DNA of 64,000 nucleotides from CAVXFB01 sp963760935 (GTDB taxonomy: Bacteria > Planctomycetota > Planctomycetia > Pirellulales > Thermoguttaceae), in assembly GCA_963760935.1 (NCBI GenBank), contig CAVXFB010000008.1, positions 372,001 to 436,000 on the forward strand. Reading direction: 5' to 3'. A program made the position numbers and the translations under genes. This document shows, piece by piece, positions 1-9,301 of the stretch (positions within the stretch are counted from its first letter, which is position 1; each line of letters begins with the position of its first letter). The notes under the pieces are model-generated. The model worked only from the letters and a program-made list of their open reading frames with translations, was not told the origin of the DNA and did not search any database.

Positions 1-878
1 GCGAAGTTGCGCACCAGCAGCCAGCCGAGCCAGCCGATGAAACCAGCCACGGCCGCATAGAACAGATAGTGCAGCGGTCTCTGGAAGGTATAGGCGTACG
101 AACGGCTCAGGGCGTCGAAGCTGTCGGTGCCTTCGGCGCTAATGGTACCCCACATCAGCGGCCAACCAAACAACAGGCCCAACAGCAGCAGGGTCATCAA
201 GAGCGAGGCCACCAGCACCAACGGCCAGAGAATGCCGCCCAACAGCAGCCCCACATTGAAATGCATGATCCAGCCCAGTACCACCAACGGAATCGTCGCC
301 AGCACAACACCGCCAACGGGCATCAACGGCGCGGCGAAGTACGATGGCCACTTTCGAACGGCATATCGCAGCGAGGCGAAGAGCCCGACCTGTTCGTCCG
401 CAGCTATGTCGACGGCGGCAATGCGGCAGATCGCTCCGCCAAACAGCGCCCACACGGCCACCGCCCAAACGCCGCACAGGAGCACCGCTGCAACAGCCCG
501 TATGGAAATGCCTGTATACGCGAGTCCTTCCAAGGCAGGCGAAGTCAACTGGCTCCAAACGGCCGACACGGGGTTCTCGTCCATCGGCTGTGCGGGAGTG
601 GCGGCAGGAATCGGCAGCGATGGCCGGTCCGGCACCTCATCGGTGATCGCAAGCCAGGGACATCCGGTGAACGGTTCCAACCAGCCCGTGGCATAGGTAT
701 CAGTACCGCACAACTTCCCCACGCCGGCCCAACCGGATACCGTCAGCAGAATACCGATTGCCCCAAGCACGAGGGCTCGGGCCGTGATCGCTGTTCGAAA
801 CGCCCGGACGATCTTCAACCAAGGAAAAATCTCCGACCACGCTATCGCTCGAATTGTGTCGTTATCGCGTTCGACCAT
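1..878 (-). CDS. Multi-pass membrane protein, 3' end cut by the window edge
   Basis: The minus-strand reading frame opens at an ATG (MVERDNDTIRAIAW) and stays open to base 1, so the C-terminus lies outside the window; about 292 residues are visible. The N-terminal 35 residues are polar. One hydrophobic segment follows at about residues 36-52, then a Pro-rich loop with a patch reading PDRPSLPIPAATPAQP, then at least four strongly hydrophobic segments (about 120-145, 180-205, 210-240 and the visible end). I recognise no catalytic motif. The layout resembles a recurrent planctomycete integral membrane protein of unknown function. The frame was found by reverse-complementing the sequence. The shorter open frames overlapping it on the plus strand have no protein-like composition and are shadows. 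Confidence 0.7.
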   Translation of the reverse strand, partial: MVERDNDTIRAIAWSEIFPWLKIVRAFRTAITARALVLGAIGILLTVSGWAGVGKLCGTDTYATGWLEPFTGCPWLAITDEVPDRPSLPIPAATPAQPMDENPVSAVWSQLTSPALEGLAYTGISIRAVAAVLLCGVWAVAVWALFGGAICRIAAVDIAADEQVGLFASLRYAVRKWPSYFAAPLMPVGGVVLATIPLVVLGWIMHFNVGLLLGGILWPLVLVASLLMTLLLLGLLFGWPLMWGTISAEGTDSFDALSRSYAYTFQRPLHYLFYAAVAGFIGWLGWLLVRNF

Positions 879-1381
879 GGCAGGAATCTCCCAGGGAAAG
901 ATGGGCACTAGACACCAGTTTCAGGCATTATACGCACCCCCGCCAACCACGCAAGCTGGCTTCGGACGGCCGCATGAGATCTGCAAAGTCCCTGCGAACG
1001 GTCATTCTGACTAACTCTCGCTGTCTAAGCAGCATGAAATCTGCGAAAGCTCAGTCTTAGCGGAGCGAAGAATCTCCGCGGAATGCGCAACTGCCCGCGT
1101 ACCAACGAGATCCTTCGCTCCGCTCAGGATGACTCCCTTTCATCCAACAAGACTCTGCAATTCTCCCGGCGGTGGCGAAGGGAGAACCGCGAGGCCCGGT
1201 GTCTGGTCCATTTTCCGGTCCGTTCGTATGGCGATGGCCGGTGGGTCCACCCCGAACGAGAACTGGCAGACCTGCCGACGATAGCCGAACGGGGTACGTC
1301 GGTGCCTAGCCGACCTCCGTTGACGAGCGGGCGAGGCTGCCGCTGAGCCAAGACTGCGGCAAGCGTCGTCGGAGCGATCCG
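879..1381. other. Intergenic stretch with a palindromic repeat, no gene seen
   Basis: About 500 bases between the promoter side of the membrane-protein gene and the 3' end of the prenyltransferase-like gene. Short open frames exist on both strands but none has a ribosome binding site, a plausible composition or a recognisable fold. The only structured part is the inverted repeat at 1059-1124. Confidence 0.5.
1059..1124. repeat. Palindromic interspersed repeat (GCGAAGAATCT family)
   Basis: Left arm AGCGGAGCGAAGAATCTC (1059-1076) and right arm GAGATCCTTCGCTCCGCT (1107-1124) are inverted copies matching at 17 of 18 positions, with a 30-nt spacer. The right arm continues into CAGGATGAC. The same core (GCGAAGAATCT ... 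AGATCCTTCGC ... CAGGATGAC) recurs at 48701-48798, so this is a dispersed palindromic family, not a one-off hairpin. Confidence 0.75.
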
Positions 1382-2621
1382 TTACCGGACGGCCCGTTGC
1401 TCGGCGTTACGCTGTGCGGCTGCTGGCGGCTGCTTGTCGGCAGCCGGCTTCTGTTCCACGTCGGCCGGTTTGAACACCCGCTCGTCGTACACTGCCAACC
1501 CATGCAGGGCGTGACCCAAAGCGGCGATTTCTCGCGTGGAAAGTGACGGAGCATTCCACTGGTACCGCTGGGTGCTCAACATATTGGCAACGTATTCGAC
1601 CGCCTTGATCACCTGGGCGTCTTCCAACTGTTTGTCGGACAGCGACATCGCCATCCACTCCAGCACGCGGCCCGTGGCACGCAGTTGCGTGGCCGGGTCG
1701 TTGCTGGTGCTGCGCGCGGCGAGGAATGACGGACCCCAACTGCCATCGGAGTTCTGCAACTGCAGGGCGAACTTTTGAAACTCCGAGACGAAGTTCTGCG
1801 CCCTCAGAAATTGTCCGTCCAGGGTCTTATCTTGCTTTTCCCGTCGGGCCACGGCATACGACAAACCCATCAGTCGGTTCAAGCCACCCTCGGCCGCGTT
1901 GACGACCGGCTGCGACATCTCCTCTTTGAGCATGCGCTCGATCGACCACGTTTCGCCCAGGTCGTTCTTCCACTCCGGTTCATCAACGTAGTACGACAGT
2001 CCAATCAGTTTCAGCGACATGTCGTCGCCACTGCGGCAGGCGAGTTTTTCGGACTCGACCAAGTCGGCAATGTTTCGGGTTTGATGGCCAGCGCGGGCCG
2101 GGTAACTCTGCTGCACCCGTGACATGGCCAGCATCGCCAGGAACTCGCCCGGATGCTCCTGCGCCGTACCCGATGCGTGCGGCTAGATGTTTCTCGACCG
2201 GCACGAGCATTTCAAAGCCTGCGCAGGGATAGTTCCAGCACAGACACGTAATGCCGTTAAGCTGCTTGCCGTTGCTGCCGTCGGTCGACACTTCGGTGCC
2301 GCAGCCGAAAGCGAGGCAGTAGTCCATGATTTCCGTAGCCGTGTTCTGCCGGGTGTTGAACGGCTGCTTCGCATGCGTCGTGAGCACGCGGCGAACGCCG
2401 TCCCGCAGCGCGGTCATGGCCGGACTAAGCTCGCGCGTTGGCTTGGCCGCGGCAGCATCTTTAGCATCTTTCGACGCTGCTTTTGTCTCTTTCGCGGCTT
2501 CGGCAGCCGGTTTTTCGTCCGTTGGAGAAGCTGCGTCAGCCGCGTGGGCGGCGCTGATCGACAGAAACGAAACACATGCGGCCAGAATGCAGGTCGCTAT
2601 GATGGAAATATGGCGAATCAT
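1382..2621 (-). CDS. Secreted squalene/prenyltransferase-repeat-like protein, frameshifted as read
   Basis: Two overlapping frames make one protein. The first starts MIRHISIIATCILAACVSFLSIS, a clear signal peptide, followed by an Ala/Lys-rich linker and a domain containing the Cys-rich patch CLCWNYPCAGFEM. It runs through VEKHLAARIGYGA and loses sense near 2159-2166. The second frame picks up at AQEHPGEFLAMLAMS and carries ADLVESEKLACRSG, YVDEPEWKNDLGETWS and LQLQNSDGSWGPSFL. The last block is typical of prenyltransferase/squalene-cyclase alpha-barrel repeats. Restoring two bases in the GGCGC run joins the frames. No DXDD or other catalytic acid motif is visible, so enzymatic activity is unproven. 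It lies 66 nt downstream of the D-x-G-x-D-x-Y repeat protein on the same strand, and the two probably form one transcription unit. Confidence 0.7.
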
Positions 2622-2687
2622 TGAATCGTCTCCCGCAGCTTCTCACAAAAATCTGCACATGTCTCCAACGTACAGGCGACCGAGCTA

Positions 2688-5006
2688 CTAAATCCCTGCC
2701 GTCGACTGCCGACGCAGCGTCTTTGCCGTGGGCTGACCTTCATCTTGCCCCGGACGGTCGATCAAGAAACCGCCGACGTCGCCGCGTTGGATGTAGCAGG
2801 GATTCTGTGCTCCGCAGCCGTATTTGTCCTTGCCGCCGTAGTCGACAACGAAGCTGAAGTTGCCGCCGCAGCCGGGCAAGTCATGATAGGAAATACTCGA
2901 CGGTGCATCCCCTTGGCCGTATCCGTCATACTCGTCGTCGCCTTTGTAATCGAACAGAATGCCGAAGCCCATTTGGGCGCCCCTGCCTTGCGTGAGTCCT
3001 CCGGTGGCTTTGTACTGGTCGTTGCCAGCAAAATCGCAAAGCACGCCCATCGAGCAGTCCCATGCCATACCGGTGCCCATGATAGTGCCTTCGTACACGT
3101 CGTTGCCGGCATCATCGAAACAGAAACCCAGCGAGTAATGGCAACCCCAACCGCAGCCGAATCGTTGGAATTTGGTCTCGTTGCGCGGTCCGCCGTTATA
3201 CTCGTTCCGCGTGATCAGCCGCTGGTCGTTGCCGCCAAAATCGCGAGCGAATCCCAGCCCGCACCAGTAGCCGCCGCCGTGTGCGAGATAGTCGAACTCG
3301 TACACGTCGTCGCCGGCGCCGTCGAGAATCACGCCGATGCCGCCGTCGGCCACTTGCCGAATGCCCGCGCCGACGCCTTGGCCCCAGCCTTCGTAGCCGG
3401 GCGTTTCCGGATACGAGTCGCGCCACATGCCGCCGCAATAGTAATGGTCGTTGCCGGACAGATCGTCCAACAGGCCGAACCCCAACGGGCCGCCAAATCC
3501 CTGGGCCCACATGGCGGCGTGGTAATCGTCGTTGCCACCGCGGTCGACCAACATGCCGATGCCGCCGATGGACTGCCCTTGTACGCGGCGGATGCCGGTA
3601 TAGCGATCGTTTCCGGCATAGTCGACCAAGATGCCGACACCACCCAACGCCGAGCCTTGGGCAACGTCCTGGGCCTGATAGACATCGTCCCCGTCCAGGT
3701 CGAGCAACATCGCGATGCCCAGCACGGCGCCGCCTTGGATGCCGGGCTTTGTCCCGCGGTACGTATCATTGCCGCCGAGGTCGATTGTGATCAGCACCGG
3801 GCGATACGGTCCGACGGTGCCCTCATAGTAGGCATCCTTCCCACCGAGATCGATCACTACCGCGACACCCTCCATGTCGTCCAGTCGGTAGGTGTTGTTG
3901 CCTTTGCCGCCAATGATAATCGCGCCGCTGGGCGTGTCGATCCGCGCGGCAACGCTGCCCGTCACACCCGGCACGCGGACGTCGCCGTCATCGGGCAACG
4001 ACTTCAGTTGTTCTAGTAGTCGCGGATCGGTGATCGGCGCCAGAGCGGCGGCCGCCGTAAAAAGCGATTGCCGATCCATCCGCTCCATCAGATCGCAAAG
4101 CTGCCGACCCGTCCCACGGTCCGACAGCGTATGTCCCACTTGATTCTGCGTAGAGAGCACCGGCACCAGATAACTCTGCAACTGGCGAATCTCCGCCTTA
4201 TTCAGCGGGGCAATTGCCGCACAGTAGGCAAGTTGCGCCTCGGTAAGGCATTGCTTGATGACGTCGATCGCTTGATCGGCCGACTTGACCGCAACCACCT
4301 CGCGCGGCGTGCACTTTCCGGCATCCATTTTGACAGACGCCATCGCGAGCACCTCGGCGAGGCCGTTGTGTTCGTTCAGCGCGGCCGTGTGCAACTCGCG
4401 AGTGAAACGCTCAGCCTCGATCGGCGCGGCCAGCACGTTTCGCAGCATGCTGTCGTACCAGCGGAGACGGCAGTTGCCGGTCAATTCCGAACCGGTGAAC
4501 CGGCCGGACGTAGAGTATAGCTTTCCAGCCGCGTAGTTTTGAAAACGCGCGAAGCGATCGCTGATGCCCCGACCGCGAATGCCGGCACGGATCTCATCCT
4601 GCAACAACTTCATCATGCCCGGAGCCAACGGCTCGCCCACCGTTTCCTTCGCCGGCTCGGCGTCGGTCTTCTTCTCGCCCTGCGACGGCTCGTTCTGCTT
4701 CTTGGCCTCGTCGGCGCTGTTGGCTTCCTGTTTTGTCTCCTGCTTTGTCTCGGCCTCCAACGTGCGCTTGGCATCGGATGACTTTTCCGATACGGCCGAG
4801 TGATCGTGTTGCGTCACATTCTTCGGTTGAGTTGTGTTCGCCGGTTGCGAATCACTGTTCGCCGGTACGGCCATCACAGGACCTTCGGCATCAACGGCGT
4901 CGTCACTAGCTGCGTTGATAGGCCCGCCAAGAGCCAACGCAAACACGATCGCCAAGCAGAACGGCACAGACTGTCGGCAGCTTGGCCGACGTAGAAGCGA
5001 CAACAT
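2688..5006 (-). CDS. Secreted repeat protein with about 13 D-x-G-x-D-x-Y units
   Basis: I start at the ATG at 5006 because it follows GGGAG at 8 nt and opens a signal peptide (MLSLLRRPSCRQSVPFCLAI); the frame also extends 39 residues further upstream without such features. The product is 772 residues. A Glu/Lys/Ala-rich linker (about residues 35-140) precedes a helical domain (about 140-350). The C-terminal half is an array of units spaced about 25-45 residues apart, for example DLGGNDTYRG, DYAGNDRYTG, DRGGNDDYHA, DDAGNDVYEG, DFAGNDQYKA and DYGGKDKYGC, separated by Gly-rich blocks such as GGVGILV. The acidic turns recall calcium-binding beta-roll or solenoid repeats, though the classical RTX nonapeptide is not present. 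Export outside the cytoplasm is inferred from the signal peptide. Function is unknown. Confidence 0.8.
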   Translation of the reverse strand: MLSLLRRPSCRQSVPFCLAIVFALALGGPINAASDDAVDAEGPVMAVPANSDSQPANTTQPKNVTQHDHSAVSEKSSDAKRTLEAETKQETKQEANSADEAKKQNEPSQGEKKTDAEPAKETVGEPLAPGMMKLLQDEIRAGIRGRGISDRFARFQNYAAGKLYSTSGRFTGSELTGNCRLRWYDSMLRNVLAAPIEAERFTRELHTAALNEHNGLAEVLAMASVKMDAGKCTPREVVAVKSADQAIDVIKQCLTEAQLAYCAAIAPLNKAEIRQLQSYLVPVLSTQNQVGHTLSDRGTGRQLCDLMERMDRQSLFTAAAALAPITDPRLLEQLKSLPDDGDVRVPGVTGSVAARIDTPSGAIIIGGKGNNTYRLDDMEGVAVVIDLGGKDAYYEGTVGPYRPVLITIDLGGNDTYRGTKPGIQGGAVLGIAMLLDLDGDDVYQAQDVAQGSALGGVGILVDYAGNDRYTGIRRVQGQSIGGIGMLVDRGGNDDYHAAMWAQGFGGPLGFGLLDDLSGNDHYYCGGMWRDSYPETPGYEGWGQGVGAGIRQVADGGIGVILDGAGDDVYEFDYLAHGGGYWCGLGFARDFGGNDQRLITRNEYNGGPRNETKFQRFGCGWGCHYSLGFCFDDAGNDVYEGTIMGTGMAWDCSMGVLCDFAGNDQYKATGGLTQGRGAQMGFGILFDYKGDDEYDGYGQGDAPSSISYHDLPGCGGNFSFVVDYGGKDKYGCGAQNPCYIQRGDVGGFLIDRPGQDEGQPTAKTLRRQSTAGI

Positions 5007-5236
5007 CAGATAGTCTCCCACCGCAACCCCGGAAGAAGCGCCTAAACGGATTATCTTAAGGCACTTGCCTAAGTCCGTCAACCGCACGGCACTGCGCATC
5101 AACGATCGCTGTATCGCGTGCATCGGCGGAACATTCGCTATTCCTTGAATTACAAACCGACGCTACGTCGTACATTCACAGGCTACCGCAATTCTGCGGT
5201 GGCATGCGATAATCTCGCGGTGCCCGCCGCGACTGA

Positions 5237-6304
5237 CTAACGACGAAACGGCTTCTGCAAGGCGGCCACGCAAACTTCGCGGCGGTTGTATTGAAGCTGC
5301 CGGGCGTGGACGACGTTGTAGCCCCAGCTTCGGATCCGGTCGAGATACTCCGGCACTCTTTCGGCTAAGCTCCACTCCGGCAACTTGAGCGTCAACAGCA
5401 TGCCACGGATGCGAACCTCCGGGTGGACGACGATGGCTTCAACAGCGTCGAGAGTATACCTGGGCGCGACGTTCATATCCGCAGCCAGCCAGCGGATCTT
5501 ACGAAACTTGCGCCGTTGAACCTGTGTGCTCCGTTGTCGGATGTGCGTAAAACGAGGATGGGCCAGCACCGATGGGGCCATTTCGGCCGGGTCGATGCCC
5601 GTGACATACAGGCCGCGAGCGAGCAAGGCTTGGCTCGCTCCGCCGGGCGCGCTGCCGATCTCCGCCACCTGCGCTCCTGCCGTGATAGGCAATTGCGACC
5701 ATCGCAGCGCCTCTTCCATCTTCAGCCAGGCTCGCGAAACGGCCTCGGGCGGCAGTTCGATGTCCATCATCCCACCCGGATACTGCGACGGCACCGAGCG
5801 TACGCGATGGAATCCAACCCAACAGCGATCGGCAGCCAGTATCACGCAGTCCAAGACCAATTCGCCCTGGCGAGCGGTCCGACCAAAATCGGCCGCACCA
5901 GCCGCCAAACTGTGTGGGTAGGGGCAGCTCGCAACCAACATCCGGTGGACTTCAATGGCCTCGGCCGTCATGCCCGGCTCATAGTCGCGGTCGCCTGGCG
6001 CAGCTCGATCCTTCTCCCATACATGGCATCGCTGGACGACGTGCCCCTGCGATAGTGCCCAAGCCGCCTCAACGAGTTGTTCTCGGCTTTGGCCGGTAAC
6101 GCCACCCAACGAAAAGCCATACGCCCGGGCGAACACCGCATCGAGATCGAAGTCGCTTGGCAGCCGATTTTCCTCCGGCAGCTTGAAGGTGAGAAAACCG
6201 GGCTGCGAAAAAGCAAAGCGGAAGTCGGACCAGCGCCGCGCCACCTCTGCCTTGACGGCCCGCTCGGCGTGAATCTGGCATGTAACGAATATGAAATCAG
6301 GCAT
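5237..6304 (-). CDS. RlmM/FtsJ-like SAM-dependent RNA 2'-O-methyltransferase
   Basis: 355 residues. The second half carries a Rossmann methyltransferase core: the SAM-binding motif VAEIGSAPGGASQALL at about residue 215, an acidic residue after the second strand (GIDPAEM), LAADMNVAP, and a lysine in MLLTLKLPEW near residue 310. This pattern matches the K-D-K-E scheme of FtsJ/RrmJ enzymes. The N-terminal 150 residues resemble the THUMP-bearing part of RlmM (23S rRNA C2498 methyltransferase family, COG2933). The reaction inferred is ribose 2'-O-methylation of rRNA using S-adenosylmethionine in the cytoplasm; the exact target nucleotide cannot be read from sequence. It stands alone between divergently composed neighbours. 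The start ATG has AGGA about 10 nt upstream. Confidence 0.75.
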   Translation of the reverse strand: MPDFIFVTCQIHAERAVKAEVARRWSDFRFAFSQPGFLTFKLPEENRLPSDFDLDAVFARAYGFSLGGVTGQSREQLVEAAWALSQGHVVQRCHVWEKDRAAPGDRDYEPGMTAEAIEVHRMLVASCPYPHSLAAGAADFGRTARQGELVLDCVILAADRCWVGFHRVRSVPSQYPGGMMDIELPPEAVSRAWLKMEEALRWSQLPITAGAQVAEIGSAPGGASQALLARGLYVTGIDPAEMAPSVLAHPRFTHIRQRSTQVQRRKFRKIRWLAADMNVAPRYTLDAVEAIVVHPEVRIRGMLLTLKLPEWSLAERVPEYLDRIRSWGYNVVHARQLQYNRREVCVAALQKPFRR

Positions 6305-6397
6305 CGACCGTGTGTCCTGTCATGCTAAGCGCATCACAACTTCTCTGAGGTCGGCAAGATCCGTCACAATGCGCAAGATGACGTAGTGAGATGATCG

Positions 6398-7123
6398 TCA
6401 CAGTAGGCCCTTGATCGACTTCAGACCCACCGGTTCGCGGCTGGCGAATGGCTCTCCGTAGCGCGTACCGATCGACCAGCCCCAGGTGGCGGCTTGGTCG
6501 CGAAGGCGGTCAATGAACGTCGGGGCACTTTGCGGCCGGCCTTCGATGAATTGGCTGCGATAACATTCGAGCGCCGCTCGCTTCCGATCCCAATAGTCGC
6601 TGATGTCGAGCACGAACGCCGGCTGCGGAACGATGCGCAGATGGACGCAGAAATAGTAGAAGATTCGCTCCGGGTAGAACGGCTCGCCCGGCATGTCGGT
6701 CTTTGTCAGCTTCGACCAGAAGCGGGCAGCTTCGATCAATTGCGTGGCGGCCACATGGTCGGGATGTGCGTCGATCCAATACGGCGCGAACAGCCAGCGG
6801 GGCCTCGTGCGGCGAAACACGGCTGCCAGTTGCGCCCGGGCTGCCAGCGTCGGCTCCAGGCTGCGGTTCGGCAGACCCAGGTTCTCTCGCCACCGCAGGC
6901 CGAGAATCTGCGTCGCCGCGGCCGTCTCGCGCTGGCGAACTTCCGGGGAACCGTAGGGCGTCGGCTCGCCGTTGGTCAAATCGAGGACCCCGACGGCCAG
7001 TCCTTCGTCCTGAAACCGCATAATTGCCCCGGCCATGCCCAATTCGGCATCGTCGGGATGCGGCGACACAACAAGCACATCGAGCTTGCCGGGCGCATCG
7101 TCAATCGACTTGCTATTTTCCAT
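6398..7123 (-). CDS. bshB1: BshB1-type GlcNAc-malate deacetylase (PIG-L/LmbE family)
   Basis: 241 residues, the usual length for the family. The N-terminal VLVVSPHPDDAELGMAGAI is the zinc-binding HPDDAE motif of the LmbE/PIG-L fold, followed by LTNGEPTPYGSPEVRQRE and RENLGLPNRSL, which are characteristic of the BshB1 branch. A second metal motif, WIDAHPDHVAA, lies near residue 120. Known members remove the acetyl group from N-acetylglucosaminyl-malate in bacillithiol synthesis. No bshA or bshC is seen here, so the pathway assignment rests on family resemblance alone; deacetylation of another N-acetyl sugar conjugate is possible. The start is supported by a GGGGG tract just upstream. Confidence 0.8.
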   Translation of the reverse strand: MENSKSIDDAPGKLDVLVVSPHPDDAELGMAGAIMRFQDEGLAVGVLDLTNGEPTPYGSPEVRQRETAAATQILGLRWRENLGLPNRSLEPTLAARAQLAAVFRRTRPRWLFAPYWIDAHPDHVAATQLIEAARFWSKLTKTDMPGEPFYPERIFYYFCVHLRIVPQPAFVLDISDYWDRKRAALECYRSQFIEGRPQSAPTFIDRLRDQAATWGWSIGTRYGEPFASREPVGLKSIKGLL

Positions 7124-7158
7124 TTATCCCCCTTTGCGCCGCTTGCCATCTATTATTG

Positions 7159-7211
7159 TAGGGTTCGCCTCGCGAACCACCAGTCATGCTAGGATTCGCT
7201 TTGCGAACCAC
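7159..7211. repeat. Two direct copies of a 22-nt palindromic sequence
   Basis: TAGGGTTCGCCTCGCGAACC followed by AC (7159-7180) recurs as TAGGATTCGCTTTGCGAACC plus AC (7190-7211), 19 of 22 identical. Each copy is itself palindromic (GGTTCGC / GCGAACC, with one mismatch in the second). It lies between the bshB1 start and the small lipoprotein gene and looks like a degenerate REP-type sequence. Confidence 0.55.
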
Positions 7212-7332
7212 GAGATGGCCCCGTGACGCAGACCTCGCCCAGTTTTGCAGACTGCCAACTGGCCTGGACTTGGGCACACCGTTTTGGGACACTCCCCACC
7301 CTCTCGGAAGTCCCCTTTTTCACAAGTCAGCT

Positions 7333-7593
7333 ATGATGGCTCTTTTTCGCTTCGGCGGCAAGTCGCTCCATCGCGTACAGTGCTACCTGGGGTGGGCCCT
7401 CGTGGCGTTTTGCCTTGTCGGCTGTGCCGGCTGGCAGGCCCGCGATCAAGGATTTCGTGAAAGCGATCTCGACAAGACGGCCCAGGCCGCTCGCTCACAG
7501 AAGGCCGATCAAAAGGCCGAGAAGGACAAGCACATCGATTACTGGAGTTTCAGCGAAAAGGGACGGCAAATCGAACGCGACCTCGCGCCGTAG
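7333..7593 (+). CDS. Small lipoprotein
   Basis: 86 residues starting with tandem Met codons. The N-terminus MMALFRFGGKSLHRVQCYLG is basic then hydrophobic and ends in the lipobox LVGC, predicting cleavage and lipidation at that cysteine. The mature part is short, highly charged (KADQKAEKDKHIDYWSFSEK) and probably helical. An upstream extension of the frame exists but lacks a signal-like start. No known family was recognised. The gene precedes the M32 carboxypeptidase by 110 nt in the same direction. Confidence 0.65.
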   Translation: MMALFRFGGKSLHRVQCYLGWALVAFCLVGCAGWQARDQGFRESDLDKTAQAARSQKADQKAEKDKHIDYWSFSEKGRQIERDLAP

Positions 7594-7704
7594 CGACATC
7601 GACGGCTTTATGCCCCCTAGTTGGCCCTCCGTCTGCCTCTGCACTCCTCGTCTATAATCGTTACTGTTCTGTTCTCGATGATGTGCCTCGCCTAGGATTA
7701 TTCA

Positions 7705-9210
7705 ATGGTCCATTCGCCGCTTTACGAAGAAGTCTGCCGATACGCTCGGCACACGGCCGTGCTAACCACTGTCGATGCCACCCTCGGCTGGGATGAACGC
7801 ACGCAGATGCCTGCGGCCGGCGCGGAACATCGGGCCGAGCAATCCATGCTGCTGGCTGGACTCATTCACCAACGATGGGTCGATCCGAAGTTTGGGCAGC
7901 AATTGGAGGAATTGACCGACCAACTCGCCGCCGAGCCGCAGAGCGATGCCGGCGTAGTAGTCCGCCGACTGAGACGCCAATACGATAAGCGGATCAAACT
8001 GCCGCAGTCACTGGTTGAAGAGTTGGCGCAAACGGCCGTCTTGGGCCAGCAGGCGTGGCAGGAAGCACGCGAGAAAGACGATTTCCCGAGGTTCCGCCCT
8101 CTGTTGGAGAAAACCATCGACTTGAAGCGTCAACAGGCAGACGCGCTCGGCTATCCGCAACATCCGTATGATGCCCTGTTGGATGAGTACGAACCGGAAG
8201 AGCTAACGGCCAACGTGCGGCAAGTTTTGGCCGGTCTGCGTGACGAACTGGTACCGTTGGTCGCAGAAATCCAGCAGAGCGGCGTCCGTCCCAATACACA
8301 ACTGCTGCACGGCAATTTCCCGGTCGAGGCTCAAGATCGCTTCGGGCGCGAGGCAGCGGAGGCCATTGGCTTCGATTTTGCCCGCGGCCGGCTCGACGTG
8401 ACGGCCCATCCGTTCTGCACCACCTTGGGCCCGCACGATTGCCGCATCACCACGCGCTACGATGCCGGCTTCTTCAACTCGGCCTTTTTCGGCATCCTGC
8501 ACGAGGCCGGCCACGGCATCTACGAGCAGGGACTGCCGCCGGAGCATTTTGGGCTGCCCTTGGGCGAGGCCGTTTCGCTTGGTATTCACGAGTCGCAGTC
8601 GCGTCTATGGGAAAACTTTGTCGGCCGGAGCCACTCGTTTTGGACCCGCTTCTTCCCCATGACGCAATCCCGGTTCCCGGCCCTGGCCAATGTCTCCATC
8701 GACGACTTCTATTTCGCCATTAATGACGTCCGCCCATCGCTTGTGCGCGTCGAGGCCGATGAGGTGACATACAACCTGCATATTCTGATACGCTTCGAGC
8801 TGGAACAGGCGCTGTTGGAAGGCTCGCTCGTCGCTGCCGATCTGCCCGGGGCCTGGAACGAGAAGTACCGACAGTACCTTGGCATCGCTCCCCGCAACGA
8901 CCGCGATGGCGTATTGCAAGACGTCCATTGGAGCGCCGGTTTGATCGGCTACTTCCCCACCTATGCCCTGGGAAATCTGTACGCCGCCCAGCTTTTTGCC
9001 AAGGCGGCGGAAGAGCTTGGCGACTTAGACGCAGACTTCGCCCGCGGCGATTTCCGTCCGCTGCGCGACTGGCTTCGATCGAAGGTTCACCGCCACGGCC
9101 AGCGCTATACGGCCGCCGAGCTAATCGTCCACGCAACCGGCAGCCCGCTTTCGGCCCGACCGTTGATCGAGCATCTGCGTGCCAAAATGGCGCCGCTGTA
9201 CGGACTCTGA
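7705..9210 (+). CDS. M32 family metallocarboxypeptidase (Taq type)
   Basis: 501 residues, the standard length of carboxypeptidase Taq-type enzymes. The metal-binding motif HEAGH sits in FGILHEAGHGIYEQGLPPEH at about residue 265. The downstream GIHESQSRLWENFVGRS supplies the third ligand glutamate typical of M32. The N-terminal WDERTQMPAAGAEHRAEQ and the late YFPTYALGNLYAAQLF blocks are also family signatures. The enzyme removes C-terminal residues from peptides using a divalent metal, in the cytoplasm (no signal peptide is seen). A TATAAT-like hexamer lies at 7653-7658, about 46 nt before the ATG, and could be the -10 box, but no convincing -35 is visible. Confidence 0.92.
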   Translation: MVHSPLYEEVCRYARHTAVLTTVDATLGWDERTQMPAAGAEHRAEQSMLLAGLIHQRWVDPKFGQQLEELTDQLAAEPQSDAGVVVRRLRRQYDKRIKLPQSLVEELAQTAVLGQQAWQEAREKDDFPRFRPLLEKTIDLKRQQADALGYPQHPYDALLDEYEPEELTANVRQVLAGLRDELVPLVAEIQQSGVRPNTQLLHGNFPVEAQDRFGREAAEAIGFDFARGRLDVTAHPFCTTLGPHDCRITTRYDAGFFNSAFFGILHEAGHGIYEQGLPPEHFGLPLGEAVSLGIHESQSRLWENFVGRSHSFWTRFFPMTQSRFPALANVSIDDFYFAINDVRPSLVRVEADEVTYNLHILIRFELEQALLEGSLVAADLPGAWNEKYRQYLGIAPRNDRDGVLQDVHWSAGLIGYFPTYALGNLYAAQLFAKAAEELGDLDADFARGDFRPLRDWLRSKVHRHGQRYTAAELIVHATGSPLSARPLIEHLRAKMAPLYGL

Positions 9211-9301
9211 CAGAACGATCGACAGTCGCGACGTCGGCTGGAAACAGTGTTCCAAGGGAGCTACACTTCAGTAAGCGTTTCAACGTTATCCGGAGCCCGA
9301 A

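Noticed and set aside
1083..1346. Short open frames around 1083-1350 on both strands
   Set aside because: They cross the palindromic repeat, have no ribosome binding site and no protein-like composition.
2745..4016. 423-codon open frame antisense to the D-x-G-x-D-x-Y repeat gene
   Set aside because: It mirrors the real gene, has no ribosome binding site, and its composition (Ala/Val/Asp periodicity) reflects the repeated codons on the other strand.
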